Source: Xanthomonas bonasiae (GTDB taxonomy: Bacteria > Pseudomonadota > Gammaproteobacteria > Xanthomonadales > Xanthomonadaceae). Taken from it: a stretch of 64,000 nucleotides of DNA. Under the pieces are notes generated by a model. That model was not told the origin of the DNA. It did no database searches and worked only from the letters and a program-made list of their open reading frames with translations. Position numbers and translations under genes: made by a program. Each line of letters starts with the position of its first letter. The first letter of the stretch is position 1. Below, piece by piece: positions 10,147-18,551 of this stretch. The stretch spans positions 1 through 64,000 of the forward strand of contig NZ_JAFIWB010000009.1 of assembly GCF_017163705.1 (NCBI RefSeq), given 5' to 3'.

Positions 10147-11310
10147 GTGCCTCCCTACGCCGGTCCTCCCGTCACTGCCCGCCCGGGCGAAGCCGCCAGC
10201 ACGCCGCGCCTGCTGGCGTACCTGGCCCTGGCGGTGGTGCTGATCGTGCTCGATGCGCAGGCCGGCTGGCTGGCCCAGCTGCGCAGCCAGACCAACCTGC
10301 TGGTGCAGCCGCTGTGGGCGCTGGCCGGGCTGCCGGGCCGGCTCGGCTCGCAGGTGCAGGAGAACGCCGCCAGCCATGCGCAGCTGGTCAGGGAGAACCG
10401 CGCGCTGCGCAACGAACTGCTGATCGCCAAGGCGCGGCTGACCCGGCTGCAGACCGCGGCGCTGGACAACGCGCAGCTGCGCGAGCTGCTGGGCGTGGCC
10501 GAGCGCCGCGGCCTGGACGTGCAGCTGGCGCCGATCCTGGACATCGACCTGGACCCGACCCGGCAGCGCCTGGTGCTCGACGCCGGCGGCCGCGACGGCG
10601 TCCACGTCGGCCAGGCGGTCATCGACGCCGGCGGGCTGATGGGCCAGGTGATCGAGGTGACCCCGCTGCACTCCACCGTGCTGCTGCTGACCGACCCGGA
10701 CCACGCGGTGCCGGTGACGGTGGCGCGCAACGGCGTGCGCCTGATCGTCTACGGCCGCGGCGACACCCTCGAACTGCGCGACGTGCCGCTCAGCGCCGGG
10801 GTCGAAGTCGGCGACGAGATCGTCACCTCCGGCCTGGGCGGCCGCTTCCCGGCCGGCTTCCCGGTCGGCACGGTGGCGACGCTGCGCCCGGACGACACCC
10901 ACGCCTTCCTGGTCGGCAACCTGAAGCCGGCGGCGAAGCTGGATCGGGGGCGGGATGTGTTGTTGCTGCGGCCTTCGGCCTCCGCAACGGGATTGGGGAG
11001 TGGGGATGGCCAGCCTGCGGCTGTCGAAGAGCGCGCGGGATTGGATAAAAGCGGCGCCAGCGGTGGCGGCAATGGTCGTGTGCCATCCGCGGCTTCCACC
11101 GCGCCAACTCAGCCGGCGTCCTCCCCACTTCCGGACTCCCAGCAGGCCACGCCTTCGCGATCGGCCGCCACCCCGCCGCCGGCACGTACCGCGACGGCTC
11201 CCGCTCCCGCGGCCTCCGCCGCGCCCGCTGCCCGCAAACAGCCGCTATCCCCTCGAATCCCGAATCCCGAATCCCCAATCCCGGCGTCTCCACAGGAGAC
11301 GCAGCAATGA
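10147..11310 (+). CDS. mreC: rod shape-determining protein MreC with repeat-derived C-terminal tail
   Basis: 387 aa from a GTG start, the only suitable start near the family beginning. One membrane helix (about 22-40, LLAYLALAVVLIVLDA) is followed by a coiled coil rich in Leu and charged residues (about 75-120). The periplasmic double beta-barrel (about 120-275) includes DAGGRDGVHVGQAVID and VTSGLGGRFPAGFPVG. The conserved domain ends near residue 278 (LLLRPS). The remaining ~107 residues are a Pro/Ala/Ser tail whose first and last parts are translations of family B arms (for example PRIPNPESPIP at the end). MreC links PBP2 to MreB/MreD in cell elongation. The stop overlaps the mreD start (ATGA). 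Confidence 0.95.
   Translation: MPPYAGPPVTARPGEAASTPRLLAYLALAVVLIVLDAQAGWLAQLRSQTNLLVQPLWALAGLPGRLGSQVQENAASHAQLVRENRALRNELLIAKARLTRLQTAALDNAQLRELLGVAERRGLDVQLAPILDIDLDPTRQRLVLDAGGRDGVHVGQAVIDAGGLMGQVIEVTPLHSTVLLLTDPDHAVPVTVARNGVRLIVYGRGDTLELRDVPLSAGVEVGDEIVTSGLGGRFPAGFPVGTVATLRPDDTHAFLVGNLKPAAKLDRGRDVLLLRPSASATGLGSGDGQPAAVEERAGLDKSGASGGGNGRVPSAASTAPTQPASSPLPDSQQATPSRSAATPPPARTATAPAPAASAAPAARKQPLSPRIPNPESPIPASPQETQQ
10987..11285. repeat. family B arms inside the 3' end of mreC
   Basis: A G-rich arm at 10988-11008 (GGGATTGGGGAGTGGGG) and an inverted C-rich arm of heptads at 11252-11285 enclose about 240 bp of in-frame mreC sequence. A partial copy (GGGATTGGATAAAAG) occurs near 11037 and a degenerate C-rich piece near 11120. 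The reading frame passes through both arms without a stop. Confidence 0.8.
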
Positions 11311-11792
11311 GCCGCCCCCGCAGCAAAGGCTGGGTGCTGCCGGTCAGCGTGATCCTGGCGCTGGTGCTGGGCTTGCTGCCGTTGCCGCTGTTGCTGCAGC
11401 CGCTGCGCCCGTACTGGCTGGCGCTGGTGGTGGCGTACTGGGTGATCGAGACCCCGGACAAGGTCGGGCTGGGGTTCGCCTTCGCCATCGGCGTGGTCGC
11501 CGACCTGCTGTACGGCGGGGTGCTCGGCGAGCAGGCGCTGCGGCTGGTGATCCTGAGCTTCATCCTGCAGCGCTTCCGCGCGCGGATCCGCTTCTTCCCG
11601 ATGTCGCAGCAGGCGCTGGCGATCGGCGGCCTGCTGGTCAACGACCGCATCGTCGCCGCGGCGGTGCACCTGGCGGTGGGCGAGCCGACGCTGCCGTGGA
11701 ACTACTGGTGGGCGCCGCTGCTGGGCATGGCGCTGTGGCCGCCGCTGTTCGTGCTGCTGGACGCGCTGCGGCTGGGCCGGCGGAGCAAGTAG
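11307..11792 (+). CDS. mreD: rod shape-determining protein MreD
   Basis: 161 aa, normal for MreD. It is a highly hydrophobic protein with about five predicted membrane helices (for example PVSVILALVLGLLPLPLLL and YWLALVVAYWVI). The start overlaps the mreC stop by four bases, and an AGGAG at about 11294-11298 gives good spacing, so the start is well supported. MreD is the inner-membrane member of the elongasome and works with MreC to activate PBP2-RodA. It lies between mreC and mrdA with one base to the next start codon. Confidence 0.95.
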   Translation: MSRPRSKGWVLPVSVILALVLGLLPLPLLLQPLRPYWLALVVAYWVIETPDKVGLGFAFAIGVVADLLYGGVLGEQALRLVILSFILQRFRARIRFFPMSQQALAIGGLLVNDRIVAAAVHLAVGEPTLPWNYWWAPLLGMALWPPLFVLLDALRLGRRSK

Positions 11793-11793
11793 C

Positions 11794-13851
11794 GTGGCCT
11801 TCACCCGCCGCACGCAGAAGAACCCGCACGCCGAGGCCGAGCAGTTCCGGCGCCGCGCGGCGCTGGGCTTCTTCGGCGTGCTGGTGGCGCTGGTCGGCCT
11901 GGGCGCCTGGTATTTCAAGCTGCAGGTGCTGGACCACGACATCTACGCCACGCGCTCGGACGCGAACCGGATCAAGCCGCGGCCGGTGGTGCCGGGGCGC
12001 GGCATGATCTACGACCGCAACGGCCGCCTGCTGGCCGAGAACGTGCCCGCGTTCCGGCTCGACGTGACCCCGGACAAGGTCGAGGACATGGACGCGCTGC
12101 TGGCCGAGCTGGGCAAGGTCATCGCGCTGTCGGCGGAGGACATCGAGCGCTTCCAGGCCGCGCGCAAGGCCAGCCGCAGTTTCCGCCCGGTCACCCTCAA
12201 GCTGCGGGTCAGCGAGGAGGAGCGCGCGCGTTTCGCGGTGGACCGCTGGCGCTTCCCCGGCGTGGAACTGGAGCCGTACCTGACCCGCCACTACCCCTAC
12301 GGCGACCTGTTCGCGCACATCATCGGCTACGTCGGCCGCATCGACGAGAAGGACCTGGAGATGCTCGGCGAGGGCAATGCCGCGCTGACCCACATCGGCA
12401 AGTCCGGGCTGGAGCGCTATTACGAAGAGGAACTGCGCGGCAAGGTCGGCTACGAGCAGGTCGAGACCAACGTGCAGGGCCGCGCGATCCGCACCGTCGG
12501 CCGGGTCCCGGCGCAGTCCGGCGCCGATCTGCGCCTGTCCATCGACGCCGACCTGCAGCGCGCGATGGTCGCCGCGTTCGGCGACTACCAGGGCGCGGCC
12601 ATCGCGATCGATCCGCGCACCGGCGAGATCCTGGCGATGGTCAGCCTGCCGTCCTACGATCCCAACCTGTTCGTCAACGGCATCTCGCACGCCGACTTCC
12701 AGGCGCTCAACAGCGATCCGTCGCGGCCGCAGTTCAACCGCCTGGTGCTCGGCGGGGTGGCGCCCGGTTCGACGATCAAGCCGTTCATGGGCCTGGCCGG
12801 TCTGGACAGCGGCACGCGCCGGCCGGAGGACAAGATCCTGTCCACCGGCATGTTCTACCTGCCCGGGGTCAGTCGCGGCTGGGGCGACTCGCACCGCGGC
12901 GGGCACGGCTGGACCGACCTGCGCAAGTCGATCGCGCAGTCGGTCAACACGTACTACTACAAGCTGGCCGTCGACATGGGCATCACCAAGGTCGACCAGT
13001 ACATGAACCGCTACGGCTTCGGCGCGCCGACCGGCATCGACCTGATGGGCGAGATCGGCGGCATCGTGCCGTCGCCGGCCTACAAGGCCAAAAGCCGCAA
13101 GGAAGCGTGGTATCCCGGCGACACGGTCAACATCGCCATCGGCCAGGGCGACTGGAAGGTGACCCCGCTGCAGCTGGTGCGCGCGGTGGCCGGCATCGCC
13201 GATGGCCAACTGCGCACCCCGCACCTGGTGATGGCCCAGCGCGGCGCGTTCGACCAGCCGTGGGCGCCGGTGGCGCTCGGCCCGGGCAAGCCGATCAGCG
13301 ACAATCCCGGCAACCTGCAGGCGGTGCGCGAGGGCATGATGGACACCATGCGTCCCGGCGGCAGCGGGCATGCGATCGCGGTCAGCGCGCCGTACCAGAT
13401 GGCCGGCAAGACCGGTACCGCGCAGGTGGTCAGCCGCAAGGGCCTGGCCGCGGTGGATCCGCGCAGCCTGCCGATGCACCTGCGCCATCGCTCGCTGTTC
13501 GAGGGTTTCGCCCCGGCCGAGCAGCCGACCATCGCGCTGGCGGTGGCGGTGGAAGGCGGCGGCTACGGCGCCAGCACCGCCGCGCCGATCGCGCGCAAGA
13601 TCTTCGATGCCTGGCTGCTCGGGCGCCTGCCCGCCGGCATCGAGCCGCTGGACAGCCTGCGCGGCGCCACCGCGTTCGGCAGCCAGCTGTACTACGCCGA
13701 GGATCCGGGCTCGCGCGGCGCCGCCGACGCGGTGGCGCTGGCCGCCGGCGAGCGCCCGGTGCTGATCGGCCCGGTCGAAGTGGAGGCCGCCGAGGTGCCG
13801 CTGCCGGCGGCGCCGCCACCGATCCCCGACGAGATCCCGGACGAACGATGA
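11794..13851 (+). CDS. mrdA: penicillin-binding protein 2 (peptidoglycan transpeptidase of elongation)
   Basis: 685 aa from GTG, one base after the mreD stop. It has one N-terminal membrane helix (about 28-48), the PBP dimerisation region (about 65-240, with VVPGRGMIYDRNGRLLAEN), and the transpeptidase domain. Active-site motifs are S326-xx-K329 (GSTIKPF), S383-V-N385 and K539-T-G541. It cross-links the glycan strands polymerised by RodA during sidewall growth and is the target of mecillinam-type beta-lactams. The C-terminal 50 residues are Ala/Pro-rich, slightly longer than in E. coli. The stop overlaps the rodA start (ATGA). Confidence 0.96.
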   Translation: MAFTRRTQKNPHAEAEQFRRRAALGFFGVLVALVGLGAWYFKLQVLDHDIYATRSDANRIKPRPVVPGRGMIYDRNGRLLAENVPAFRLDVTPDKVEDMDALLAELGKVIALSAEDIERFQAARKASRSFRPVTLKLRVSEEERARFAVDRWRFPGVELEPYLTRHYPYGDLFAHIIGYVGRIDEKDLEMLGEGNAALTHIGKSGLERYYEEELRGKVGYEQVETNVQGRAIRTVGRVPAQSGADLRLSIDADLQRAMVAAFGDYQGAAIAIDPRTGEILAMVSLPSYDPNLFVNGISHADFQALNSDPSRPQFNRLVLGGVAPGSTIKPFMGLAGLDSGTRRPEDKILSTGMFYLPGVSRGWGDSHRGGHGWTDLRKSIAQSVNTYYYKLAVDMGITKVDQYMNRYGFGAPTGIDLMGEIGGIVPSPAYKAKSRKEAWYPGDTVNIAIGQGDWKVTPLQLVRAVAGIADGQLRTPHLVMAQRGAFDQPWAPVALGPGKPISDNPGNLQAVREGMMDTMRPGGSGHAIAVSAPYQMAGKTGTAQVVSRKGLAAVDPRSLPMHLRHRSLFEGFAPAEQPTIALAVAVEGGGYGASTAAPIARKIFDAWLLGRLPAGIEPLDSLRGATAFGSQLYYAEDPGSRGAADAVALAAGERPVLIGPVEVEAAEVPLPAAPPPIPDEIPDER

Positions 13852-14966
13852 AGGATTTCCTGCGCTGGCTGACCGATCTCGGCGGCCGTTTCGCCCGCAC
13901 CCTGGACTGGCCGATGTGCCTGGCCCTGGGCGCGCTGATGGTGATCGGCCTGGCGGTGCTCAAGAGCGCCGGCGGCCAGGCCGGCGGCAACCACCTGATG
14001 CTGGCCCAGGCCATCCGCTTCGCGATCGGCGCGGCGGCGATGTGGGGCCTGTCGCGGGTCTCGGCGCTGCGCCTGCGCGCGTGGACGCCGCTGATCTATG
14101 CGCTGTCGATGCTGCCGCTGCTGGCGGTGTTCGCGCTGGGCACCGGCAAGTACGGCCGGCAGTGGCTGGACCTGAAGGTGTTCTACCTGCAGCCGGCCGA
14201 ACTGCTGAAGATCAGCATGCCGATGATGGTGGCCTGGTACCTGCACCGCGTGCCGCTGCCGCCGCGCGTGCCCACGGTGCTGGTCAGCGCGGTGATCATC
14301 GGCATTCCCACCGCGCTGATCATGCTGCAGCCGGACTTCGGCACCGGCGTGCTGATCGCCGCCAGCGGCGGTTTCGTGCTGCTGCTGGCCGGGCTGCCGT
14401 GGTGGTGGGTGGGCATCGCGGTGGGCGGCGTCGCCGCGGCCGCGCCGGTGGCCTGGCTATGGCTGCTGCGGCCGTACCAGAAGGACCGGATCATGATGTT
14501 CCTCAATCCGGAGAACGATGCGCTCGGCGCGGGCTGGAACATCATCCAGTCCAAGATCGCGATCGGCTCCGGCGGCCTGCACGGCAAGGGCTGGGGCCTG
14601 GGCTCGCAGTCGCACCTGAACTTCATTCCCGAACAGACCACCGACTTCGCGTTCTCGGTGCTCAGCGAGGAGTTCGGCTGGATCGGCGTGGCCACGGTGC
14701 TGACCCTGTACCTGGTGGTGATCGCGCGCTGCCTGTGGATCGCCGCGCAGGCGCGCGACACGTTCTCGCGCCTGCTCGCCGGCGCCACCGGCCTGGCGTT
14801 CTTCGTCTACGTGCTGGTCAACGGCGGCATGATCTCCGGGCTGCTGCCGGTGGTCGGCGTGCCGATGCCGCTGATGAGCTATGGCGGCACCTCCGCGGTG
14901 TCGCTGCTGGCCGGGCTGGGCCTGGTGATGGCGGTCAAGGCGCACCGCCCGGTGCACGGCTACTGA
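13848..14966 (+). CDS. rodA: RodA SEDS-family peptidoglycan glycosyltransferase
   Basis: 372 aa, matching E. coli RodA (370). The ATG at 13848 overlaps the mrdA stop. About ten membrane helices are predicted. SEDS hallmark stretches are present: KYGRQWLDL, QPDFGTGVL, the conserved loop GLGSQSHLNFIPEQTTDFAFSVLSEEFGW, and GVPMPLMSYGGTS near the C-terminus. RodA polymerises lipid II into glycan and pairs with the PBP2 encoded just upstream. It is the last gene of the mre operon. No clear terminator was seen after it. Confidence 0.96.
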   Translation: MKDFLRWLTDLGGRFARTLDWPMCLALGALMVIGLAVLKSAGGQAGGNHLMLAQAIRFAIGAAAMWGLSRVSALRLRAWTPLIYALSMLPLLAVFALGTGKYGRQWLDLKVFYLQPAELLKISMPMMVAWYLHRVPLPPRVPTVLVSAVIIGIPTALIMLQPDFGTGVLIAASGGFVLLLAGLPWWWVGIAVGGVAAAAPVAWLWLLRPYQKDRIMMFLNPENDALGAGWNIIQSKIAIGSGGLHGKGWGLGSQSHLNFIPEQTTDFAFSVLSEEFGWIGVATVLTLYLVVIARCLWIAAQARDTFSRLLAGATGLAFFVYVLVNGGMISGLLPVVGVPMPLMSYGGTSAVSLLAGLGLVMAVKAHRPVHGY

Positions 14967-15306
14967 GCCGCACGCACCGCCGGCGCGCGCTGGCTTAACC
15001 GCAAGTATGCGGTGATGTGGCAGACGATTGCGGCATGTGTCGGCGCTGCGCACAATTCGCGTCGATGCCACGTCGCGGCGCCGGATTTTCCGGTCCGCTG
15101 CGAGCGCAGGATCCGTTCCGGGTGAGCCACGCGCGGCCTCGATGCCGCCCAGCCGACCCGCGTCCACCGAGGGGAGCCAACGCAGCGCAGCGTCGATCCG
15201 GGCCAGGCCCGTGTCGTGTCCTTGCGTCCGTCCGCCTGCACCAGTTCCTCTCTCGTCTTCCCCGTGGTTCCTGTCCGCTCGGCTGTGCCGACATGGATGT
15301 GTGTCG
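14967..15306. other. gene-free stretch between rodA and the virJ-like gene
   Basis: 340 bp with no start-anchored frame resembling a protein, no repeat of either family and no T-run terminator. It probably contains the promoter of the following gene, but no convincing -35/-10 pair was found. Confidence 0.5.
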
Positions 15307-16641
15307 ATGAAATTCCTGAAATTCCTGCTGCTGCTGAGCGTTGCGCTCGGCCTGAGCGGCTATGCGTTGATCCGCTACTACTTTCCTGTCGGCGCGATGC
15401 ACAGCCACGGCTACGGCCGGGTCGCGCTGACCCAGCCGCCCGGCCCGCCGCAGGGCATGGTGATCCTGTTCGCCAGCGGCAACCGCGCGCAGCGCCAGGC
15501 CGCGGCGGCGCGCATCGCCGCGACCGGCGCGGTGGTCGCGACGGTCGACGGCGATCGCTACCTGACGCGCCTGCAGCGCGCCGGCACCGGCTGCGGCCAT
15601 GCCTGGCACGATGCCGAGCAGTTGAGCCGGCACCTGCAGCGCGATCTGCACGGCGACCGCTACTTCCTGCCGATGCTGGCCGGCACCGGCACCGGTGCGA
15701 CCCTGGCCGAGCGCATCGTCGGCGCCGCGCCAGCGGCGACCCTGGGGGGCGCGATCGGCATCGCGCCGGCGCCGACCGAGGTCTGCGCCGGCACTGCGCA
15801 CGCCAACAGCGCGCAGGGCTTCGTCGACATCGCGGCGGCACCGGTGGGCGCTGCGCCGGAGACGATGCTGGCCGCGCGCGTGGCCGCGCACCTGCACATG
15901 CCGGGCAGCGGCGGTGCGCTCGACGACCTGCCGTTGACCGAATTGCCGGTGCGCGTGCCCGGCGCGCCGCTGGCGATCGTGCTGTCCGGCGACGGCGGCT
16001 GGCGCGACATCGACAAGGGCATGGCCGAGGCCTTGCAACGGCGCGGCATCGCGGTGGTCGGCTGGGACAGCCTGCGCTACTTCTGGCGCGACAAGCCGCC
16101 GGCGCAGGCCAGCGCCGACCTGGCGCGGGTCATCGACCACTACCAGCAGCGCTGGCACCCGCAGCGCATCCTGCTGGTGGGCTATTCCTTCGGTGCCACC
16201 GCGATGCCGTTCATGTACAACCGCCTGCCGCCGGCGCAGCGCGCGCAGGTCGGCCTGCTCGCCCTGTTCGGCGTGGACCACAAGGCCGATTTCCAGATCC
16301 GCGTGCGCAACTGGTTCGACCTGGGCGATGCCGACGACGCCAAGCCGGTGCTGCCGGAAATCGCGCGCATCGCGCCGTCGCAGCTGCTGTGCGTGTATGG
16401 CGACCAGGAGAAGGACACGGTGTGCCCGCAGCTGCGCGACAGCGGTGCGAAGATCGTCGCGCTGCACGGCGGCCACCATTTCGACCAGCATCCGGCCGGA
16501 TTGGCGACGATCGTCGACGCGCGTTGGCAGCAGCTCGCAGAAGACGCGCGCCATCCTGTCGCGGCGCTCGATGCCGGGCATCCTCGCGCCGGCGCGGCGC
16601 AACCCGCGCCGCTGCGCACTCCGCCCGGCGCGCTGCAATAG
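15307..16641 (+). CDS. VirJ/AcvB-family serine hydrolase, periplasmic
   Basis: 444 aa from the ATG at 15307. The open frame upstream lacks a signal peptide, whereas MKFLKFLLLLSVALGLSGYALI is a good export signal or anchor. The fold has two alpha/beta-hydrolase-like halves. The second carries the nucleophile motif GYSFGA (Ser294), a preceding VLSGDGGWRDIDKG segment and a late HGGHHFD histidine. Known AcvB/AtvA proteins hydrolyse lysyl-phosphatidylglycerol in the periplasm and support virulence or acid tolerance. Those are usually partnered with an MprF/LpiA synthase gene, which is not in this window. The last ~45 residues are low-complexity Ala/Pro-rich. Confidence 0.85.
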   Translation: MKFLKFLLLLSVALGLSGYALIRYYFPVGAMHSHGYGRVALTQPPGPPQGMVILFASGNRAQRQAAAARIAATGAVVATVDGDRYLTRLQRAGTGCGHAWHDAEQLSRHLQRDLHGDRYFLPMLAGTGTGATLAERIVGAAPAATLGGAIGIAPAPTEVCAGTAHANSAQGFVDIAAAPVGAAPETMLAARVAAHLHMPGSGGALDDLPLTELPVRVPGAPLAIVLSGDGGWRDIDKGMAEALQRRGIAVVGWDSLRYFWRDKPPAQASADLARVIDHYQQRWHPQRILLVGYSFGATAMPFMYNRLPPAQRAQVGLLALFGVDHKADFQIRVRNWFDLGDADDAKPVLPEIARIAPSQLLCVYGDQEKDTVCPQLRDSGAKIVALHGGHHFDQHPAGLATIVDARWQQLAEDARHPVAALDAGHPRAGAAQPAPLRTPPGALQ

Positions 16642-17074
16642 CGATGTCCGGTGCCTCGGCCTCGGCGCTGCCGCTGCCGGGGCGGATGACGATCCAGGCC
16701 TCCGTCGCGCCCGGCCATGCGCGCATGGCCGTCGCGTCCGCCTCCAACGCGTCATCTGCGTCGCTGCGCTGAAGGCAGGCAGCGCGCGTATCCGCGTGCA
16801 CGGCTGCGACCCGCAACGCTCCACCGGCAGCGTTGCCGGCGCCTGGGCGACCACGTGTCCGGTGCGCTGCCCGCGCGCAGCTGGATGCCGGTCGTTCCCG
16901 CGTCGTAGTCGGCGCGGCGAGGCGCCAGCCCGACAGCGCTGACAGGCGCTATCGCTACCTTAATCGTCCCGCGCCTGTACCGCAGGCCACTGCGCCGGCC
17001 GCAATTGATCGCAATCAATGTTCGCGGCGGGCCGCGCGCGCATCGTGCCTGCAGTTCCCCACAGGCACCGACCC
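16642..17074. other. gene-free stretch upstream of pntAA
   Basis: 433 bp. Only short GC-driven open frames with no family resemblance occur. No repeats or hairpin terminators were recognised. It should hold the pnt promoter, which I could not place. Confidence 0.5.
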
Positions 17075-18217
17075 ATGGCGTTCACCGTAGCGGTAGTGAA
17101 GGAAGAGCAGGCCGGCGAGCGCCGCGTGGCGATGGTGCCCGCGGTGCTGCCGAAGCTGGCGAAACTCGGCGCACAATTGCGCCTGCAGGCGGGGGCCGGT
17201 ACGGCCTCGCGCTTCGACGATGCCGCCTATGCCGGCGCCACCGTGCTCGACGATGCGCAGGAAGTCGTCGCCGGCGCCGACCTGGTGCTGGCGGTGCAGG
17301 CGCCGTCGCTGCAGACGCTGGCGGCGATGCGTCCGGGCAGCGTGCTGGTGGCGATGCTGTATCCGGCCAAGGCGCCGGGCTTGCTGGAGGTGCTGTGCGA
17401 ACGCCGCATCACCGCGTTCGCGATGGAAACCGTGCCGCGGATCAGCCGCGCGCAGGCGCTGGACGTGCTGTCCAGCCAGGCCGCGCTGGCCGGCTACTAC
17501 GCGCCGCTGCTGGGCGCGGTGCACCTGCCGCGGATCCTGCCGATGATGACCACCGCGGTCGGCTCGCTGCGCGCCGCGCGCGTGCTGGTGATGGGCCTGG
17601 GCGTGGCCGGCCTGCAGGCGCTGGCCACCGCTCACCGGCTCGGCGCGATCACCGAAGGCTACGACGTGCGTCCGGAGACGCGCGAGCAGGCGCAGTCGGT
17701 CGGCGCCAAGTTCGTCGACACCGGCATCGATGCGCGCGGCGAGGGCGGCTATGCGCGCGAACTCACCGCAGAGGAGCGGGCCAAGGCCGCCGCGGTGCTG
17801 ACCCAGCACATCCAGCAGGCCGACATGATCGTCACCACCGCCAACGTGCCCGGACGCACCGCGCCGATCCTGATCGACCGCGCGCAGATCGCCGGCATGA
17901 AACCCGGTGCGGTGATCGTGGACCTGGCCGCCGACAGCGGCGGCAACTGCGAGGGCAGCGTGCCCGGGCAGACCGTGGAAGTGGGGCCGGTGACCATCGT
18001 CGCGCCGTTCAACGTGCCCTCGGCATTGGCCCAGCACGCCAGCGAGCTGTACGCGAAGAACCTGCTGAACCTGCTCGAGCTGCTGGTCCGCGACGGCGCG
18101 CTGGCGCCGGACTTCGACGACGAGGTCGTGGCCGGCACCCTGCTCACCCGCGACGGCCAAGTCTGCCATCCCACGCCACGCGCGGCGCCGCCTGCGCCCG
18201 CCACCAAGGAGTCCTGA
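17075..18217 (+). CDS. pntAA: NAD(P) transhydrogenase subunit alpha part 1 (domain I)
   Basis: 380 aa. The start at 17075 (MAFTVAVVKEEQAGERRVAMVP) matches the alanine dehydrogenase/PntA N-terminal motif. The NAD(H)-binding Rossmann domain has VLVMGLGVAGLQALA with Asp-like recognition later (YDVRPETREQAQSVGAKFVD). The mobile loop region and the ending LEFL-type NLLELLV are also seen. This soluble domain I transfers hydride between NAD(H) and NADP(H) bound to PntB, driven by proton flow through the membrane parts. PntA is split into two genes here, the three-subunit layout also found in Rhodospirillum. It is followed by pntAB after 3 bp. Confidence 0.95.
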   Translation: MAFTVAVVKEEQAGERRVAMVPAVLPKLAKLGAQLRLQAGAGTASRFDDAAYAGATVLDDAQEVVAGADLVLAVQAPSLQTLAAMRPGSVLVAMLYPAKAPGLLEVLCERRITAFAMETVPRISRAQALDVLSSQAALAGYYAPLLGAVHLPRILPMMTTAVGSLRAARVLVMGLGVAGLQALATAHRLGAITEGYDVRPETREQAQSVGAKFVDTGIDARGEGGYARELTAEERAKAAAVLTQHIQQADMIVTTANVPGRTAPILIDRAQIAGMKPGAVIVDLAADSGGNCEGSVPGQTVEVGPVTIVAPFNVPSALAQHASELYAKNLLNLLELLVRDGALAPDFDDEVVAGTLLTRDGQVCHPTPRAAPPAPATKES

Positions 18218-18220
18218 GCG

Positions 18221-18547
18221 ATGAATCTCGATCTGTCGATGAGCTGGATGATCGCGTTGTACGTGTTCATGCTCGCTGCGTTCACCGGCTACGAAGTGAT
18301 CGGCAAGGTGCCGTCGATCCTGCACACGCCGCTGATGTCCGGTTCCAACTTCATCCACGGCATCGTCGTGGTCGGCGCGATGCACGCGCTGTTCAACGCC
18401 GACACCGTCGCCGGCCAGGCGATCGGCTTCGTCGGCGTGCTGCTCGGCGCCGGCAACGCCGCCGGCGGTTACGTGGTCACCGACCGCATGCTGGCGATGT
18501 TCAAGCCCAGCGCCAAATCCGTCTCCGCCTCCGCCCCGAAGGAATAG
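18221..18547 (+). CDS. pntAB: NAD(P) transhydrogenase subunit alpha part 2 (membrane)
   Basis: 108 aa with three predicted membrane helices. It contains the conserved GYEVIGKVPSILHTPLMSGSN stretch, which continues domain II of the transhydrogenase alpha subunit. A Shine-Dalgarno AAGGAG (18206-18211) precedes the start. It forms the proton-translocating membrane domain together with the N-terminal part of PntB. It is separated from pntB by 4 bp, so the three genes are one transcription unit. Confidence 0.95.
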   Translation: MNLDLSMSWMIALYVFMLAAFTGYEVIGKVPSILHTPLMSGSNFIHGIVVVGAMHALFNADTVAGQAIGFVGVLLGAGNAAGGYVVTDRMLAMFKPSAKSVSASAPKE

Positions 18548-18551
18548 CGCC

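Noticed and set aside
16752-17018. Possible small minus-strand gene upstream of pntAA
   Set aside because: Arg-rich composition, no ribosome site and no family likeness.
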